From NCBI GenBank assembly GCA_035540955.1, contig DATLFP010000217.1, positions 1 to 17,616 on the forward strand: a stretch of DNA of 17,616 bases, in the 5' to 3' direction. Made by a program: the position numbers and the translations under genes. The DNA is from DATLFP01 sp035540955 (GTDB lineage Bacteria > Actinomycetota > Acidimicrobiia > Acidimicrobiales > CADCSY01). Below the pieces are notes generated by a model, which was not told the DNA's origin, searched no databases, and saw only the letters and a list, made by a program, of their open reading frames with translations. This document shows positions 1 to 6,987 of this stretch, in pieces. Every line of letters starts with the position of its first letter. The first letter of the stretch is position 1.

Positions 1-267
1 CCAGTAACTGCCCCCGCCGCCCTCGCGCTCGAGGAGCCCCTCGTCCACGAGGTGACGGCGGACGGCGGCCGTGTCGGCGAACCGGCGGCCGATGAGGAGG
101 TTCACCTGCGTCTCGGTGTACCGGACCCCGGGCTCGAAGTCCTGGGCGAAGACGTCGAGCACGACGAGTCGCTTGGCCCGGCGGGCCGGGAGCGCCCGCA
201 GCCGGTCGCCGTCGAAGAAGGTCCGCACCACCTTGTCCCGCCGGCGATCGTCGCCCGTGACCGGCAT
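1..267 (-). CDS. DUF2087 domain protein, 3' part cut by window edge
   Basis: The reading frame starts with ATG at 267 and stays open to base 1, giving 89 residues without a stop, so the C-terminus lies outside the window. Visible blocks are KVVRTFFDGDRLRALPARR (about residues 11-29), KRLVVLDVFAQDFEPG and YTETQVNLLI, followed by a helix with RRHLVDEGLLER near the edge. This order matches my memory of the DUF2087 family, a small domain found alone or behind ArsR-type helix-turn-helix domains. Here the N-terminus has no room for an added helix-turn-helix, so this looks like the stand-alone form. The family has no established biochemical function that I know of; a nucleic-acid-binding role is often presumed from its winged-helix-like pattern. 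It begins 11 nt after the dehydrogenase stop, so the two genes are probably co-transcribed. No clear Shine-Dalgarno is visible. Confidence 0.8.
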   Translation of the reverse strand, partial: MPVTGDDRRRDKVVRTFFDGDRLRALPARRAKRLVVLDVFAQDFEPGVRYTETQVNLLIGRRFADTAAVRRHLVDEGLLEREGGGGSYW

Positions 268-278
268 CGCGCCGCCGT

Positions 279-1190
279 TCAGTAGCCGAGCTCGAGGTCG
301 ACGGTGCCCACGAGCGGCTCACCGGCCCCGAAGCGGCGCACGTTCTCCCGGATCCGGTCGGCCACGGCGCCCCGCACCATGTCGAGGGTGTTCGCCGTGT
401 GCGGCGTGATCAGGCACCGGGACGCCGACCACAAGGGGTGACCCGGCGGGAGCGGCTCGGGGTCGGTGACGTCGAGGGCGGCGCCGCCGATCTCGCCGGC
501 CTCGAGGGCGGCGACGAGGTCGTCGGTCACCACGTGGGCGCCCCGGGCCACGTTGACGAGCAGGGCGTGCTCCTGCATGAGGAGCAGCTGCTCGCGACCG
601 ATGAGCCCCGTCGTCTCGGGCGTGAGCGGGAGGGCGAGCACGACCACGTCGGCCGCCGCCAGCGCGGCGTGCAGCCCGTCGCGCCCCACTACCCGGCGGG
701 CACCGTCCATCGGCGCGGCGTGCCGGCGCACGACCGTGACCTCGCACCGGAACGGCGCCAGCAGCCGCAGCAGCACCTCGCCGATCCCGCCGCCGCCGAT
801 GATCGCCACGTGCTTGCCGAACAGCGACTCGCCGCCCCGCGGCTCCCACGTGGTCGCCCGCACCCGTCGCGGGAGCTCGCGCAGCATCGCGAGGATCAGG
901 GCGAGGGCGTGCTCGGCGGTGGCCTCGGCGTAGACGCCCTTCCCGCAGGTCCACTCCCGGTCGGGGGTGAGCATGGGCAGGTAGGGCTCGACGCCGGCCC
1001 ACGGGAGCTGCACCCATCGGGCCGGGGACGCGGCCAACACCGGCCGGAGCGCGTCGGGCTCGAACGGGCCGAACCACACGAGCCCTTCCGCCTCGGCCGG
1101 CTCCACGAGCGTCCCGCCGCCCTCGACGATGGCGTCGGCGAGCCACGACGGCGCATCGGTGGGCGCCAGCGCGATCAGTGGTGCGGCCAC
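279..1190 (-). CDS. D-isomer-specific 2-hydroxyacid dehydrogenase (GhrA-like)
   Basis: This 303-residue protein is predicted to interconvert a 2-oxoacid and a D-2-hydroxyacid using NAD(P)(H) in the cytosol; the substrate cannot be read from sequence. The Rossmann glycine motif GGGGIG lies at about 132-137. The family's catalytic triad is present: Arg216 in VNVARG, Glu245 in DPEP and His264 in TPHTANT. After the second Rossmann strand there are two arginines (155-156) where NAD-specific members usually carry Asp, which suggests NADP(H) preference. The frame is open to 1415, but that extension would run through the divergent permease gene and is low-complexity. I chose GTG at 1190, where the conserved N-terminus begins and a TACGGT hexamer sits exactly 6 nt upstream, fitting a leaderless start. 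The DUF2087 gene follows after 11 nt. Confidence 0.9.
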   Translation of the reverse strand: MAAPLIALAPTDAPSWLADAIVEGGGTLVEPAEAEGLVWFGPFEPDALRPVLAASPARWVQLPWAGVEPYLPMLTPDREWTCGKGVYAEATAEHALALILAMLRELPRRVRATTWEPRGGESLFGKHVAIIGGGGIGEVLLRLLAPFRCEVTVVRRHAAPMDGARRVVGRDGLHAALAAADVVVLALPLTPETTGLIGREQLLLMQEHALLVNVARGAHVVTDDLVAALEAGEIGGAALDVTDPEPLPPGHPLWSASRCLITPHTANTLDMVRGAVADRIRENVRRFGAGEPLVGTVDLELGY

Positions 1191-1196
1191 TGCGCA

Positions 1197-1202
1197 ACCG
1201 TA
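1197..1202 (-). promoter_or_regulatory. Candidate -10 element, leaderless promoter of the dehydrogenase
   Basis: On the minus strand the hexamer TACGGT is followed by 6 nt and then the GTG at 1190. TANNNT at 6-8 nt from the start codon is the usual geometry of leaderless actinobacterial transcripts. There is no Shine-Dalgarno. The same hexamer at the same distance precedes the tetR gene (7593-7598). No convincing -35 is visible. Confidence 0.5.
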
Positions 1203-1206
1203 CGAT
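1201..1206 (+). promoter_or_regulatory. Candidate -10 element of the EamA permease gene
   Basis: TACGAT lies 11 nt before the ATG at 1218 and would give a leader of only a few bases. It overlaps the minus-strand hexamer of the divergent dehydrogenase by two bases. RNA polymerase could hardly occupy both at once. Confidence 0.4.
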
Positions 1207-1217
1207 GCCAGCCGCTC

Positions 1218-2135
1218 ATGGACGACCACCAGCGCCGCGTCGGGGTCCTGCTCTGCATCGGGTCGGCAGCCGCCTTCGGCGCCCTGCCCATCTTCGGCAA
1301 GATCGCCTTCGACCACGGCCTCGACGTCGTGACGTTCCTGTTCATCCGGTTCTCGATCGCGTCGGCGGTGCTGTGGATCCTCGTCGCCGTGCGCCGCGAG
1401 CGGGTGGGCGGTCACGCCCGCCGGCTGATCATCGGCGGGATCGTCATGGGCGTGGCCGGCTACGGGATCCAGTCGACGATGTACTTCCTCGCGCTCGAGC
1501 GCATCGACGCCTCGCTCAGCGCGCTGCTGCTCTACGCCTACCCGGCCATCGTCACCGGCGCCGCCATCGTCCTCGGGCGGGAGCGGGGCACACCCGCGCT
1601 GCTGGGCGCGCTCGGCGTGGCCTCGCTGGGCACGCTGCTGCTCCTCTCCGACGGCCTGCGGGGCGACGCCGACTCCGTCGGCGTGCTCCTCGGGCTCGCA
1701 TCGGCCATCTGCTACTCGGCGTACATCCTCGCCGGCGACACGCTGGTGGCGTCGCTGCCACCCCTCGTCCTCGCCGCCCTCGTGACCGGCGGCGGCGCCG
1801 GGGCGTTCGGCGTGTGGGGCACGGCCACGCAGTCGTTCGACTTCGGCGTGGACGGCACCGCCTACCTCGCGGTCGTGGGCGCCGCCATCGTGGGCACGGT
1901 GCTGTCGGTGGGGACGCTCCTGGCCGGCATCGAGCGGGTCGGCGCGTCGATGGCCAGCGTGCTCTCGACGGTCGAGCCGGCGACGACGGTCCTGCTCGCC
2001 ATCGTGTTCCTCGGCGAGTCGGCGGTGCCCATCCAGCTGGGCGGCGGCGCCCTGCTGATCGTCGCCATCGTCCTGTGCCAGCGGGCCCGGCGACCCTTCG
2101 TCGAGCTGGAGCCGGTGCCCGGGGTGCCGGCGTGA
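1218..2135 (+). CDS. EamA/DMT-family permease
   Basis: A 305-residue, very hydrophobic integral membrane protein of the drug/metabolite transporter superfamily. About ten membrane helices arranged as two EamA repeats are visible: the first starts at VGVLLCIGSAAAFGALPIF and the second at VGVLLGLASAICYSAYILAG near residue 155. The repeat ends carry the family's typical segments (MYFLALERIDASLSALLLY in the first; GIERVGASMASVLSTVEP in the second, followed by a helix with FLGES). Such proteins export amino acids, metabolites or drugs; the substrate here is unknown. The frame is open far upstream, but the conserved first helix starts just after the ATG at 1218, and earlier codons would overlap the divergent dehydrogenase. 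The MFS gene starts 7 nt after its stop, so the two are likely co-transcribed. Confidence 0.9.
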   Translation: MDDHQRRVGVLLCIGSAAAFGALPIFGKIAFDHGLDVVTFLFIRFSIASAVLWILVAVRRERVGGHARRLIIGGIVMGVAGYGIQSTMYFLALERIDASLSALLLYAYPAIVTGAAIVLGRERGTPALLGALGVASLGTLLLLSDGLRGDADSVGVLLGLASAICYSAYILAGDTLVASLPPLVLAALVTGGGAGAFGVWGTATQSFDFGVDGTAYLAVVGAAIVGTVLSVGTLLAGIERVGASMASVLSTVEPATTVLLAIVFLGESAVPIQLGGGALLIVAIVLCQRARRPFVELEPVPGVPA

Positions 2136-2142
2136 TCACGCC

Positions 2143-3447
2143 GTGAGGGAGGACACCACCGGCCCCATCGACGCCATCGAGGACGTCGAGGACGCCATCC
2201 TCGAGGGCGATCGTCCCCTCGAGACGTCGGCCGCCCGGGCCGCCCTCGGTCACCGCGACTTCCGGATCGTGTGGCTCGGGTCGTTCGCGTCGAACATCGG
2301 CACGTGGATGCAGAACGTCACCCTCGGCGCGCTCGCCTACAAGCTCACCGAGTCGGCGACGTTCGTCAGCCTCGTCACCTTCGCCCAGCTCGGCCCGATG
2401 CTGGCGCTGTCGATCATCGGCGGCGCCATCGCCGACACCGTCGACCGGCGCCGGATGACGATCGTCGCCCAATCGGGCCAGATGATCGGCGCCGTCGCCC
2501 TCGGCGTGGTGGTGCTCGGCGACGATCCGAACCGGACGGCCATGGTGCTGACCGTGCTCGGCATCGGCATCTGCAACGCGCTCAACGCGCCGGCGTGGGT
2601 GGCGCTGCTCCCCTCGCTCGTCCCGCGTGCCCAGCTCCCCGGCGCGGTGTCGCTGAACTCCACCCAGATGAACGCGTCGCGAGTGGTGGGGCCGGCCATC
2701 GCCGGCGTGCTCTTCCCGCTCATCGGCGCCAGCGGCGTGTTCTTCGTCAACGCCGCCACCTACGTCTTCGCCATCGGCAGCCTGCTGGTGGTGCAGGCGC
2801 CGGCGCCACCACCCCGCGACGACACCACGCCGCGGGGGTTGCGGCGGCTGGCGTCGGGCCTCGCCGTGCTGCGGCGCGACCCGCTGGTGCGGCGGATCAT
2901 CGGCGGCCTCTTCGTGTTCTCGCTGCTGTGCCTGCCGTTCATCGGGCAGATGCCCACGATCGCCGAGCGCAACCTCGGCATCGACGCCGAGAGCTTCTCC
3001 TACGGCCTGCTGTACGCGTGCTTCGGGCTCGGCGCGGTGACCGGCGCCGTGTCCATCGGCACGTTCCTCTCGACGGTGAGTCGCCGGGTCGTCGTCCTCC
3101 GCGGCCTGCTCGGGTTCACCGCGTCGCTCGCCACGTTCGGGCTCCTGCGCCACCCGCTCCCCGCCTACCTCGTCGTGGCCGTGCTCGGCTTCGCCTACTT
3201 CGCCACCGTCACGGCGCTCAACACGATCCTCCAGCTGCACCTCGACGACGCCGTGCGGGGCCGGGTCATGTCGCTGTGGCTCATGGCCTTCGGTGGCACC
3301 GTCCCCCTCGGGCTGATGCTGGCCGGTCCCATCGCGGAGGCCACGTCGATCACCCTCGTGGTCCTCTACGGCGCCGCCGTCGCCCTCCTGCTGTTCCTCT
3401 GGGTCCGGTTCATCGTCCCCCCGCCGACCGACGCCGCGTCAGGATGA
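2143..3447 (+). CDS. MFS transporter, EntS/MFS_3-like exporter
   Basis: A 434-residue major facilitator protein with about 12 predicted membrane helices after a roughly 45-residue acidic cytosolic N-terminus. The opening block (FRIVWLGSFASNIGTWMQNV) and the loop GGAIADTVDRRRM, which is the MFS motif A between helices 2 and 3, resemble the MFS_3 group that includes the enterobactin exporter EntS and macrolide exporters. SLNSTQMNASRVVGPAIAG is another typical block of that group. It probably works as a proton-coupled exporter in the cytoplasmic membrane; the substrate is unknown. The GTG at 2143 is the only good start near the conserved region. It lies 7 nt after the EamA stop and has no Shine-Dalgarno, which suggests re-initiation by ribosomes from upstream. 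The 79-residue gene begins 4 nt after its stop. Confidence 0.92.
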   Translation: MREDTTGPIDAIEDVEDAILEGDRPLETSAARAALGHRDFRIVWLGSFASNIGTWMQNVTLGALAYKLTESATFVSLVTFAQLGPMLALSIIGGAIADTVDRRRMTIVAQSGQMIGAVALGVVVLGDDPNRTAMVLTVLGIGICNALNAPAWVALLPSLVPRAQLPGAVSLNSTQMNASRVVGPAIAGVLFPLIGASGVFFVNAATYVFAIGSLLVVQAPAPPPRDDTTPRGLRRLASGLAVLRRDPLVRRIIGGLFVFSLLCLPFIGQMPTIAERNLGIDAESFSYGLLYACFGLGAVTGAVSIGTFLSTVSRRVVVLRGLLGFTASLATFGLLRHPLPAYLVVAVLGFAYFATVTALNTILQLHLDDAVRGRVMSLWLMAFGGTVPLGLMLAGPIAEATSITLVVLYGAAVALLLFLWVRFIVPPPTDAASG

Positions 3448-3451
3448 GTGG

Positions 3452-3691
3452 ATGAAGAAGTCGATCGACTTCGCGCTCGACGATCATCCCGACGGCGACG
3501 AGGAGCCGGGCACGGCGTGGGCGGTGGCCATCCGCGACGACTGCGACGCCTGTGACGACCTGCGGGTCGAGCTCACGATCGAGGAACGGGGCGCCCACGG
3601 CACCGGCATCGTCGCCCACCTCGCGCCGGCATCGGCCCGCCGAATCCAGGCCGCCATCGCCGCCGCCCTCCGGGAGCTCGGCGAGGCCTGA
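3452..3691 (+). CDS. Small hypothetical protein with acidic CxxC motif
   Basis: A 79-residue soluble protein that I do not recognise. It begins with ATG 4 nt after the MFS stop, with AGGA at 3441-3444 as a plausible ribosome binding site inside the end of the MFS gene. Visible features are an acidic stretch (residues 9-18), a CxxC pair (Cys31 and Cys34) embedded in acidic residues (DDCDACDD), a beta-type stretch (LRVELTIEER) and a C-terminal amphipathic helix (SARRIQAAIAAALRELGEA). The CxxC could bind metal or be redox-active, but this is only a guess. Codon use matches its neighbours, and the gene lies between a transporter and a strong hairpin, so it is probably the last gene of the EamA-MFS transcript. 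Confidence 0.65.
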   Translation: MKKSIDFALDDHPDGDEEPGTAWAVAIRDDCDACDDLRVELTIEERGAHGTGIVAHLAPASARRIQAAIAAALRELGEA

Positions 3692-3745
3692 TCCCATCGA
3701 GTCGCGCGTCGCCGAGGGACCAGGCGACCGGTGCGGATCAGTGAC

Positions 3746-3790
3746 TCTTGTGGCGGTTCCTTTCGCCTGGCGAAAGGAACCGCCACAAGA
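3746..3790. terminator. Perfect 22-bp inverted repeat, probable bidirectional terminator
   Basis: Arms 3746-3767 and 3769-3790 are exact reverse complements separated by one T (3768). The element sits between the converging 79-residue gene (stop 3691) and murF (stop 3823). No T-tract follows on either strand, so it is not a classical intrinsic terminator, but position and symmetry suit a two-way terminator or a protein-bound palindrome. The rest of 3692-3822 shows nothing else. Confidence 0.65.
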
Positions 3791-3822
3791 CGCGGCATCG
3801 GCTCGCGTTCGCGCCGATCCCC

Positions 3823-5133
3823 TCAGGCGAGGAGGGCGGCGGCGAGCGCCTCGAGCCCGGCGACGCGGCTGCCCTTCACGAGCACGGCGTCGCCGGCGCC
3901 GAGCTGCAGGGTGCCGGCGAGGCGGAACGCGGCTGCGGCGTCCTCGACGCCCTCGACGCCGTACATCGGTTCGGCGACGGCGACGACGCGGATGCCGAGC
4001 GACCGGGCCAGCGCCGCCGCTTCGCGGTGGGCATCCGCGGCCGACGGGCCGAGCTCGGCCATGTGACCGAGGAAGGCGATCCGACGACCGGCATCGACGG
4101 CGGCGAGAGACCGGAGCGCAGCCGCGACCGACAACGGGTTGGCGTTGTAGGCGTCGTTGATCACGAGCGCCCCCGACCGGGCGCGACCGACCTCCATCCG
4201 CCACGGCGACGGCGTCGCCGACCCGAGCCCGGCGGCGACGTCGTCGAGTGAGGCGCCGGCGGCCAGGCCGGCGGCCGCCGCCGCGAGCGCGTTGCCGACC
4301 TGGTGGACGCCCTGCATCGAGAGCCGCACCGCCGCCGTCCCCCACGGCGAGTGCAGCGTGAAGGCCGGCCGCAGCTCGCCGTCGAGAGCGACCTCGGTGG
4401 CGCGGACGTCGGCCGGCTGCTCGACCCCGTACGTGACGACGGCCGCCGGGGTCCGGTCCCGCATGGCCGCCACCCGCTCGTCGTCGGCGTTCAGGACCGC
4501 GGTGCCGTCCGCCGGTAGCGCCTCGACCAGCTCGGCCTTCCCCCTGGCCACGTCGTCCACCGACCCGAACAGCTCGGTGTGGACCATCCCGACGGCGGTG
4601 ACCACGCCGATCGTGGGCCGCGCCACCTCGCACAGCCGGGCGATGTGCCCGAGGCCCCGCGCCCCCATCTCGACCACGACGGCCTCGGCACCGGGCGGCG
4701 CGTTCACGAGCGTGATCGGCACCCCGATCTCGTTGTTGAACGAGCGCTCGTTGGCGGCGGTGACGAACCGCTCGGCGAGCACCGCCCGCAGCGCGTCCTT
4801 CACCGTCGTCTTGCCGACCGAGCCGGTGACGCCCACCACCCGATCCGGGAGACGGTCGCGAGCGGCGGCACCGAGCGCCATCAGCGCGCCGGCCGTGTCC
4901 TCGACGACGACCGCGGTGCCGCCCGTCGGCTGCCGGGCCGTCAGGTACGCCACCGCGCCCGCCTCCAGCGCGGCGGCGATGAAGTCGTGGCCGTCCCGCG
5001 CGTCGACCAGCGGGACGAACAGCTGTCCGGGCCGAACCTCACGGCTGTCGAAGGCGGCACCGTCGACCTCCACGTCCTCGCCGACCAGCGCACCGCCGGT
5101 CGCCGCCGCGATGGCACCAGCCGTGAACCGCAC
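3823..5133 (-). CDS. murF: UDP-N-acetylmuramoyl-tripeptide--D-alanyl-D-alanine ligase
   Basis: MurF uses ATP to join D-Ala-D-Ala to UDP-MurNAc-tripeptide, the last cytosolic step in making the peptidoglycan precursor. The 436-residue length is normal. The Mur-ligase landmarks occur in order: substrate-binding N-terminal domain with FDSREVRPGQLFVP (about 28-41), ATP-binding P-loop GVTGSVGKTT (101-110), NNEIGVP (133-139), EMGARG (155-160), VGMVHTELFGS (181-191), Lys199 in GKAEL (the position carbamylated in Mur ligases), LNADD, and DAYNANP in the C-terminal region. The SFNNEIGVP and DAYNANP blocks favour MurF over MurC, MurD or MurE. It starts with GTG at 5133; an ATG at 5150 on this strand is out of frame. 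It diverges from ddl across a 19-bp spacer. Confidence 0.96.
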   Translation of the reverse strand: MRFTAGAIAAATGGALVGEDVEVDGAAFDSREVRPGQLFVPLVDARDGHDFIAAALEAGAVAYLTARQPTGGTAVVVEDTAGALMALGAAARDRLPDRVVGVTGSVGKTTVKDALRAVLAERFVTAANERSFNNEIGVPITLVNAPPGAEAVVVEMGARGLGHIARLCEVARPTIGVVTAVGMVHTELFGSVDDVARGKAELVEALPADGTAVLNADDERVAAMRDRTPAAVVTYGVEQPADVRATEVALDGELRPAFTLHSPWGTAAVRLSMQGVHQVGNALAAAAAGLAAGASLDDVAAGLGSATPSPWRMEVGRARSGALVINDAYNANPLSVAAALRSLAAVDAGRRIAFLGHMAELGPSAADAHREAAALARSLGIRVVAVAEPMYGVEGVEDAAAAFRLAGTLQLGAGDAVLVKGSRVAGLEALAAALLA

Positions 5134-5139
5134 GGCCGG

Positions 5140-5145
5140 TACGTT
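5140..5145 (+). promoter_or_regulatory. Candidate -10 element, leaderless ddl promoter
   Basis: TACGTT is followed by 7 nt and the ddl ATG at 5153. No Shine-Dalgarno is present. A GTAC core also occurs in the spacer at 1200-1203. No matching hexamer at this distance is evident for murF on the other strand. Confidence 0.4.
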
Positions 5146-5152
5146 GCCATGG

Positions 5153-6259
5153 ATGGCGCAGGTCGACGGTCCCCGGGTTCGCCTCGTGGTGCTGTTCGGC
5201 GGGCAGTCCGCCGAGCACGAGGTGTCGTGCGTGACCGCCGCCTCGGTGCTCGACGCCGTCGATCGCGACCGCTACGAGGTCGTGCCGGTCGGGATCACCC
5301 CGGCGGGCCGCTGGGTCGAGGCCGACGACGCCGCCGCCGTCCTCGCCAGCGGGGCTCGGGCGCTCCAACCCACCGGGCGGGAGATCGACCCGCTCCCCGC
5401 CGTGCTGCCGGCCGGCCCGACCGCCGAGCGCACCGTGGTGTTCCCCCTCCTCCACGGCCCCATGGGCGAGGACGGGACCGTGCAGGGCATGCTCGACCTG
5501 GCGGGTGTCGCCTACGTGGGTGCGGGCGTGCTGGGCTCGGCGCTCGCCATGGACAAGGGGAAGGCCAAGGCGGTGTTCGAGCGGGAGGGGATCCCGGTCG
5601 GCCGGTGGCTCGACCGGCGGGACGGCTGCATCGAGGCCGACCTCGACCGGATCGTGACCGAGCAGCTCGGCTGGCCGGTCTTCGTGAAGCCCTCCAACAT
5701 GGGCTCCTCGGTCGGGGTGTCGAAGGTGAAGGCACCGGCCGACCTGGCCGCGGCGGTCGAGCTCGCGCTCGCCTACGACGAGTGGGTCGTGATCGAGGAG
5801 GCGGTCACGGGGCGGGAGGTCGAGTGCGCCGTCCTTGGCAACCTCGAGCCCCGGGCGTCGGTGGTCGGCGAGATCATCCCCACCGCCGAGTTCTACGACT
5901 ACGACGACAAGTACTCCGGCGACGGCGCCGAGCTGGTCATCCCCGCCGAGGTTCCCGAGGCGGTGAGCGAGGAGGCCCGGCTGCTGGCCATCCGCGCCTT
6001 CGAGGCGGTAAGGGCCGAGGGCCTCGCCCGGGTCGACTTCTTCTACGAGGAGGGTGGGCGCGGCCTCCTGCTCAACGAGGTCAACACCATCCCCGGCTTC
6101 ACGCCGTACTCGATGTACCCGCAGCTGTGGGCGGCCTCCGGTGTGCCCTACCGCGAGCTCATCGACGAGCTCGTGCGGCTCGCCATCGAACGTCACGACC
6201 GGCGCGCCGCCCGCGTCGGCCGTCCCCGGCCGCAGCTGGGTCAGCCGGGCACGTCGTAG
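5153..6259 (+). CDS. ddl: D-alanine--D-alanine ligase
   Basis: Ddl condenses two D-alanines with ATP, making the dipeptide that the divergent neighbour MurF uses. The 368-residue protein has the ATP-grasp layout of the family: GGQSAEHEVS (16-25), HGPMGEDGT (101-109), AMDKGKAKA (132-140), FVKPSNMGSSVGVS (177-190) with the ATP-binding lysine and glycine-rich loop, IEEAV near 214-218, FYDYDDKY (247-254) and NEVNTIPGFTPYSMYP (308-323) with the metal-binding Asn and Glu. Its length and YDYDDKY block resemble DdlA-type enzymes of Actinobacteria. The frame is open upstream through murF on the other strand, but the conserved part starts just after ATG 5153. Its end overlaps the convergent methyltransferase gene by 19 nt. 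Confidence 0.96.
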   Translation: MAQVDGPRVRLVVLFGGQSAEHEVSCVTAASVLDAVDRDRYEVVPVGITPAGRWVEADDAAAVLASGARALQPTGREIDPLPAVLPAGPTAERTVVFPLLHGPMGEDGTVQGMLDLAGVAYVGAGVLGSALAMDKGKAKAVFEREGIPVGRWLDRRDGCIEADLDRIVTEQLGWPVFVKPSNMGSSVGVSKVKAPADLAAAVELALAYDEWVVIEEAVTGREVECAVLGNLEPRASVVGEIIPTAEFYDYDDKYSGDGAELVIPAEVPEAVSEEARLLAIRAFEAVRAEGLARVDFFYEEGGRGLLLNEVNTIPGFTPYSMYPQLWAASGVPYRELIDELVRLAIERHDRRAARVGRPRPQLGQPGTS

Positions 6260-6987
6260 GCGTGCCAGGCGAACGACGATCGGGCCGGCACCACGGCGTC
6301 CGTCGAGCCGTACCGATCCGTCAGCCAGGCCTCGACCCGCGCCGCCAGCTCCCGGAGCTCGGCCGGTGAGCGATCCCACATCCCCGACCAGATCCCCTGC
6401 TCGACGGCGGTGACGAGCTCGCCGACCGGCGTCGGCTTCGTCCAGGTCACCGAATCCAGGCTCCGGACGCCGAGCCCGACGCGGCGAGCCCCCTCGTCGA
6501 TCTCCTCGATGGTGTGCGCGCCCACCGGCGCGTGGCGGATCGACAGGGCTGCATTCATCTCCCGCTCGACGTCGGTGGCGCCACTGCCGCGGACCGCCAG
6601 CACCACGCCCCCCGGCCGCACGACCCGCGCCAGCTCGGCGAGGGCCGCTTCCCAGGCCGGGATCAGGTGGAGCACGTGCGCCGCGTAGGCGGCGTCGACG
6701 CTGTCGTCGGGGAACGGCAGGCGCGTGGCGTCGCCCTCGACGAGCGGGACGGTCCCGTCCTTGGCGCGCAGCACCTCCATCATCGGTCGCGAGAGGTCGA
6801 GGCCGATCACGGGCACGTCGAGGCTGAGCGCGACGCGCCCGGTGCCGACACCGATCTCCAGCACGACATCGCGACCGCCGAGCTCGGCCATCAGGAGCGC
6901 TGACTGGCGCTCGACGACGTCCGGCGGCAGGACCCGGGTCCGGTCGTAGTACTCGGCGGCGCGATCGAAGCGGATCGACTCGGTCAC
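6241..6987 (-). CDS. Class I SAM-dependent methyltransferase
   Basis: A 248-residue protein with the Methyltransf_11 Rossmann pattern: motif I VLEIGVGTGR (42-51) binds S-adenosylmethionine, GLDLS (62-66) holds the acidic residue for the ribose, then VEGDATRLPFPDDSVDAAYA and VVRPGGVVLAV follow in the usual order. The N-terminal FDRAAEYYDRTR is common in this group. The substrate is unknown; small molecules such as quinone precursors or lipids are typical for relatives. It starts with GTG at 6987, whose bases overlap the TGA of the upstream tetR gene (GTGA), so translation is coupled and the regulator probably controls or shares expression with it. The last 19 nt overlap ddl on the opposite strand. 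Confidence 0.9.
   Translation of the reverse strand: MTESIRFDRAAEYYDRTRVLPPDVVERQSALLMAELGGRDVVLEIGVGTGRVALSLDVPVIGLDLSRPMMEVLRAKDGTVPLVEGDATRLPFPDDSVDAAYAAHVLHLIPAWEAALAELARVVRPGGVVLAVRGSGATDVEREMNAALSIRHAPVGAHTIEEIDEGARRVGLGVRSLDSVTWTKPTPVGELVTAVEQGIWSGMWDRSPAELRELAARVEAWLTDRYGSTDAVVPARSSFAWHAYDVPG

Noticed and set aside
399..1217. Upstream extension of the EamA frame
   Set aside because: It is antisense to the dehydrogenase and lacks membrane or family features; the first helix starts after ATG 1218.
1191..1415. N-terminal extension of the 2-hydroxyacid dehydrogenase to an ATG at 1415
   Set aside because: It would overlap the divergent permease gene by about 200 nt and adds charged low-complexity sequence unlike the family.
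1552..3240. 562-codon minus-strand open frame opposite the two transporter genes
   Set aside because: Composition is Arg/Pro/His/Asp-rich with no domain, while the plus strand encodes two complete membrane proteins.
5134..5150. ATG at 5150 (minus strand) as murF start
   Set aside because: It is out of frame with the MurF protein; GTG at 5133 is in frame with the conserved N-terminus.
4157..5152. Upstream extension of the ddl frame
   Set aside because: It is antisense to murF and Ser/Thr/Arg-rich; the Ddl domain begins just after ATG 5153.
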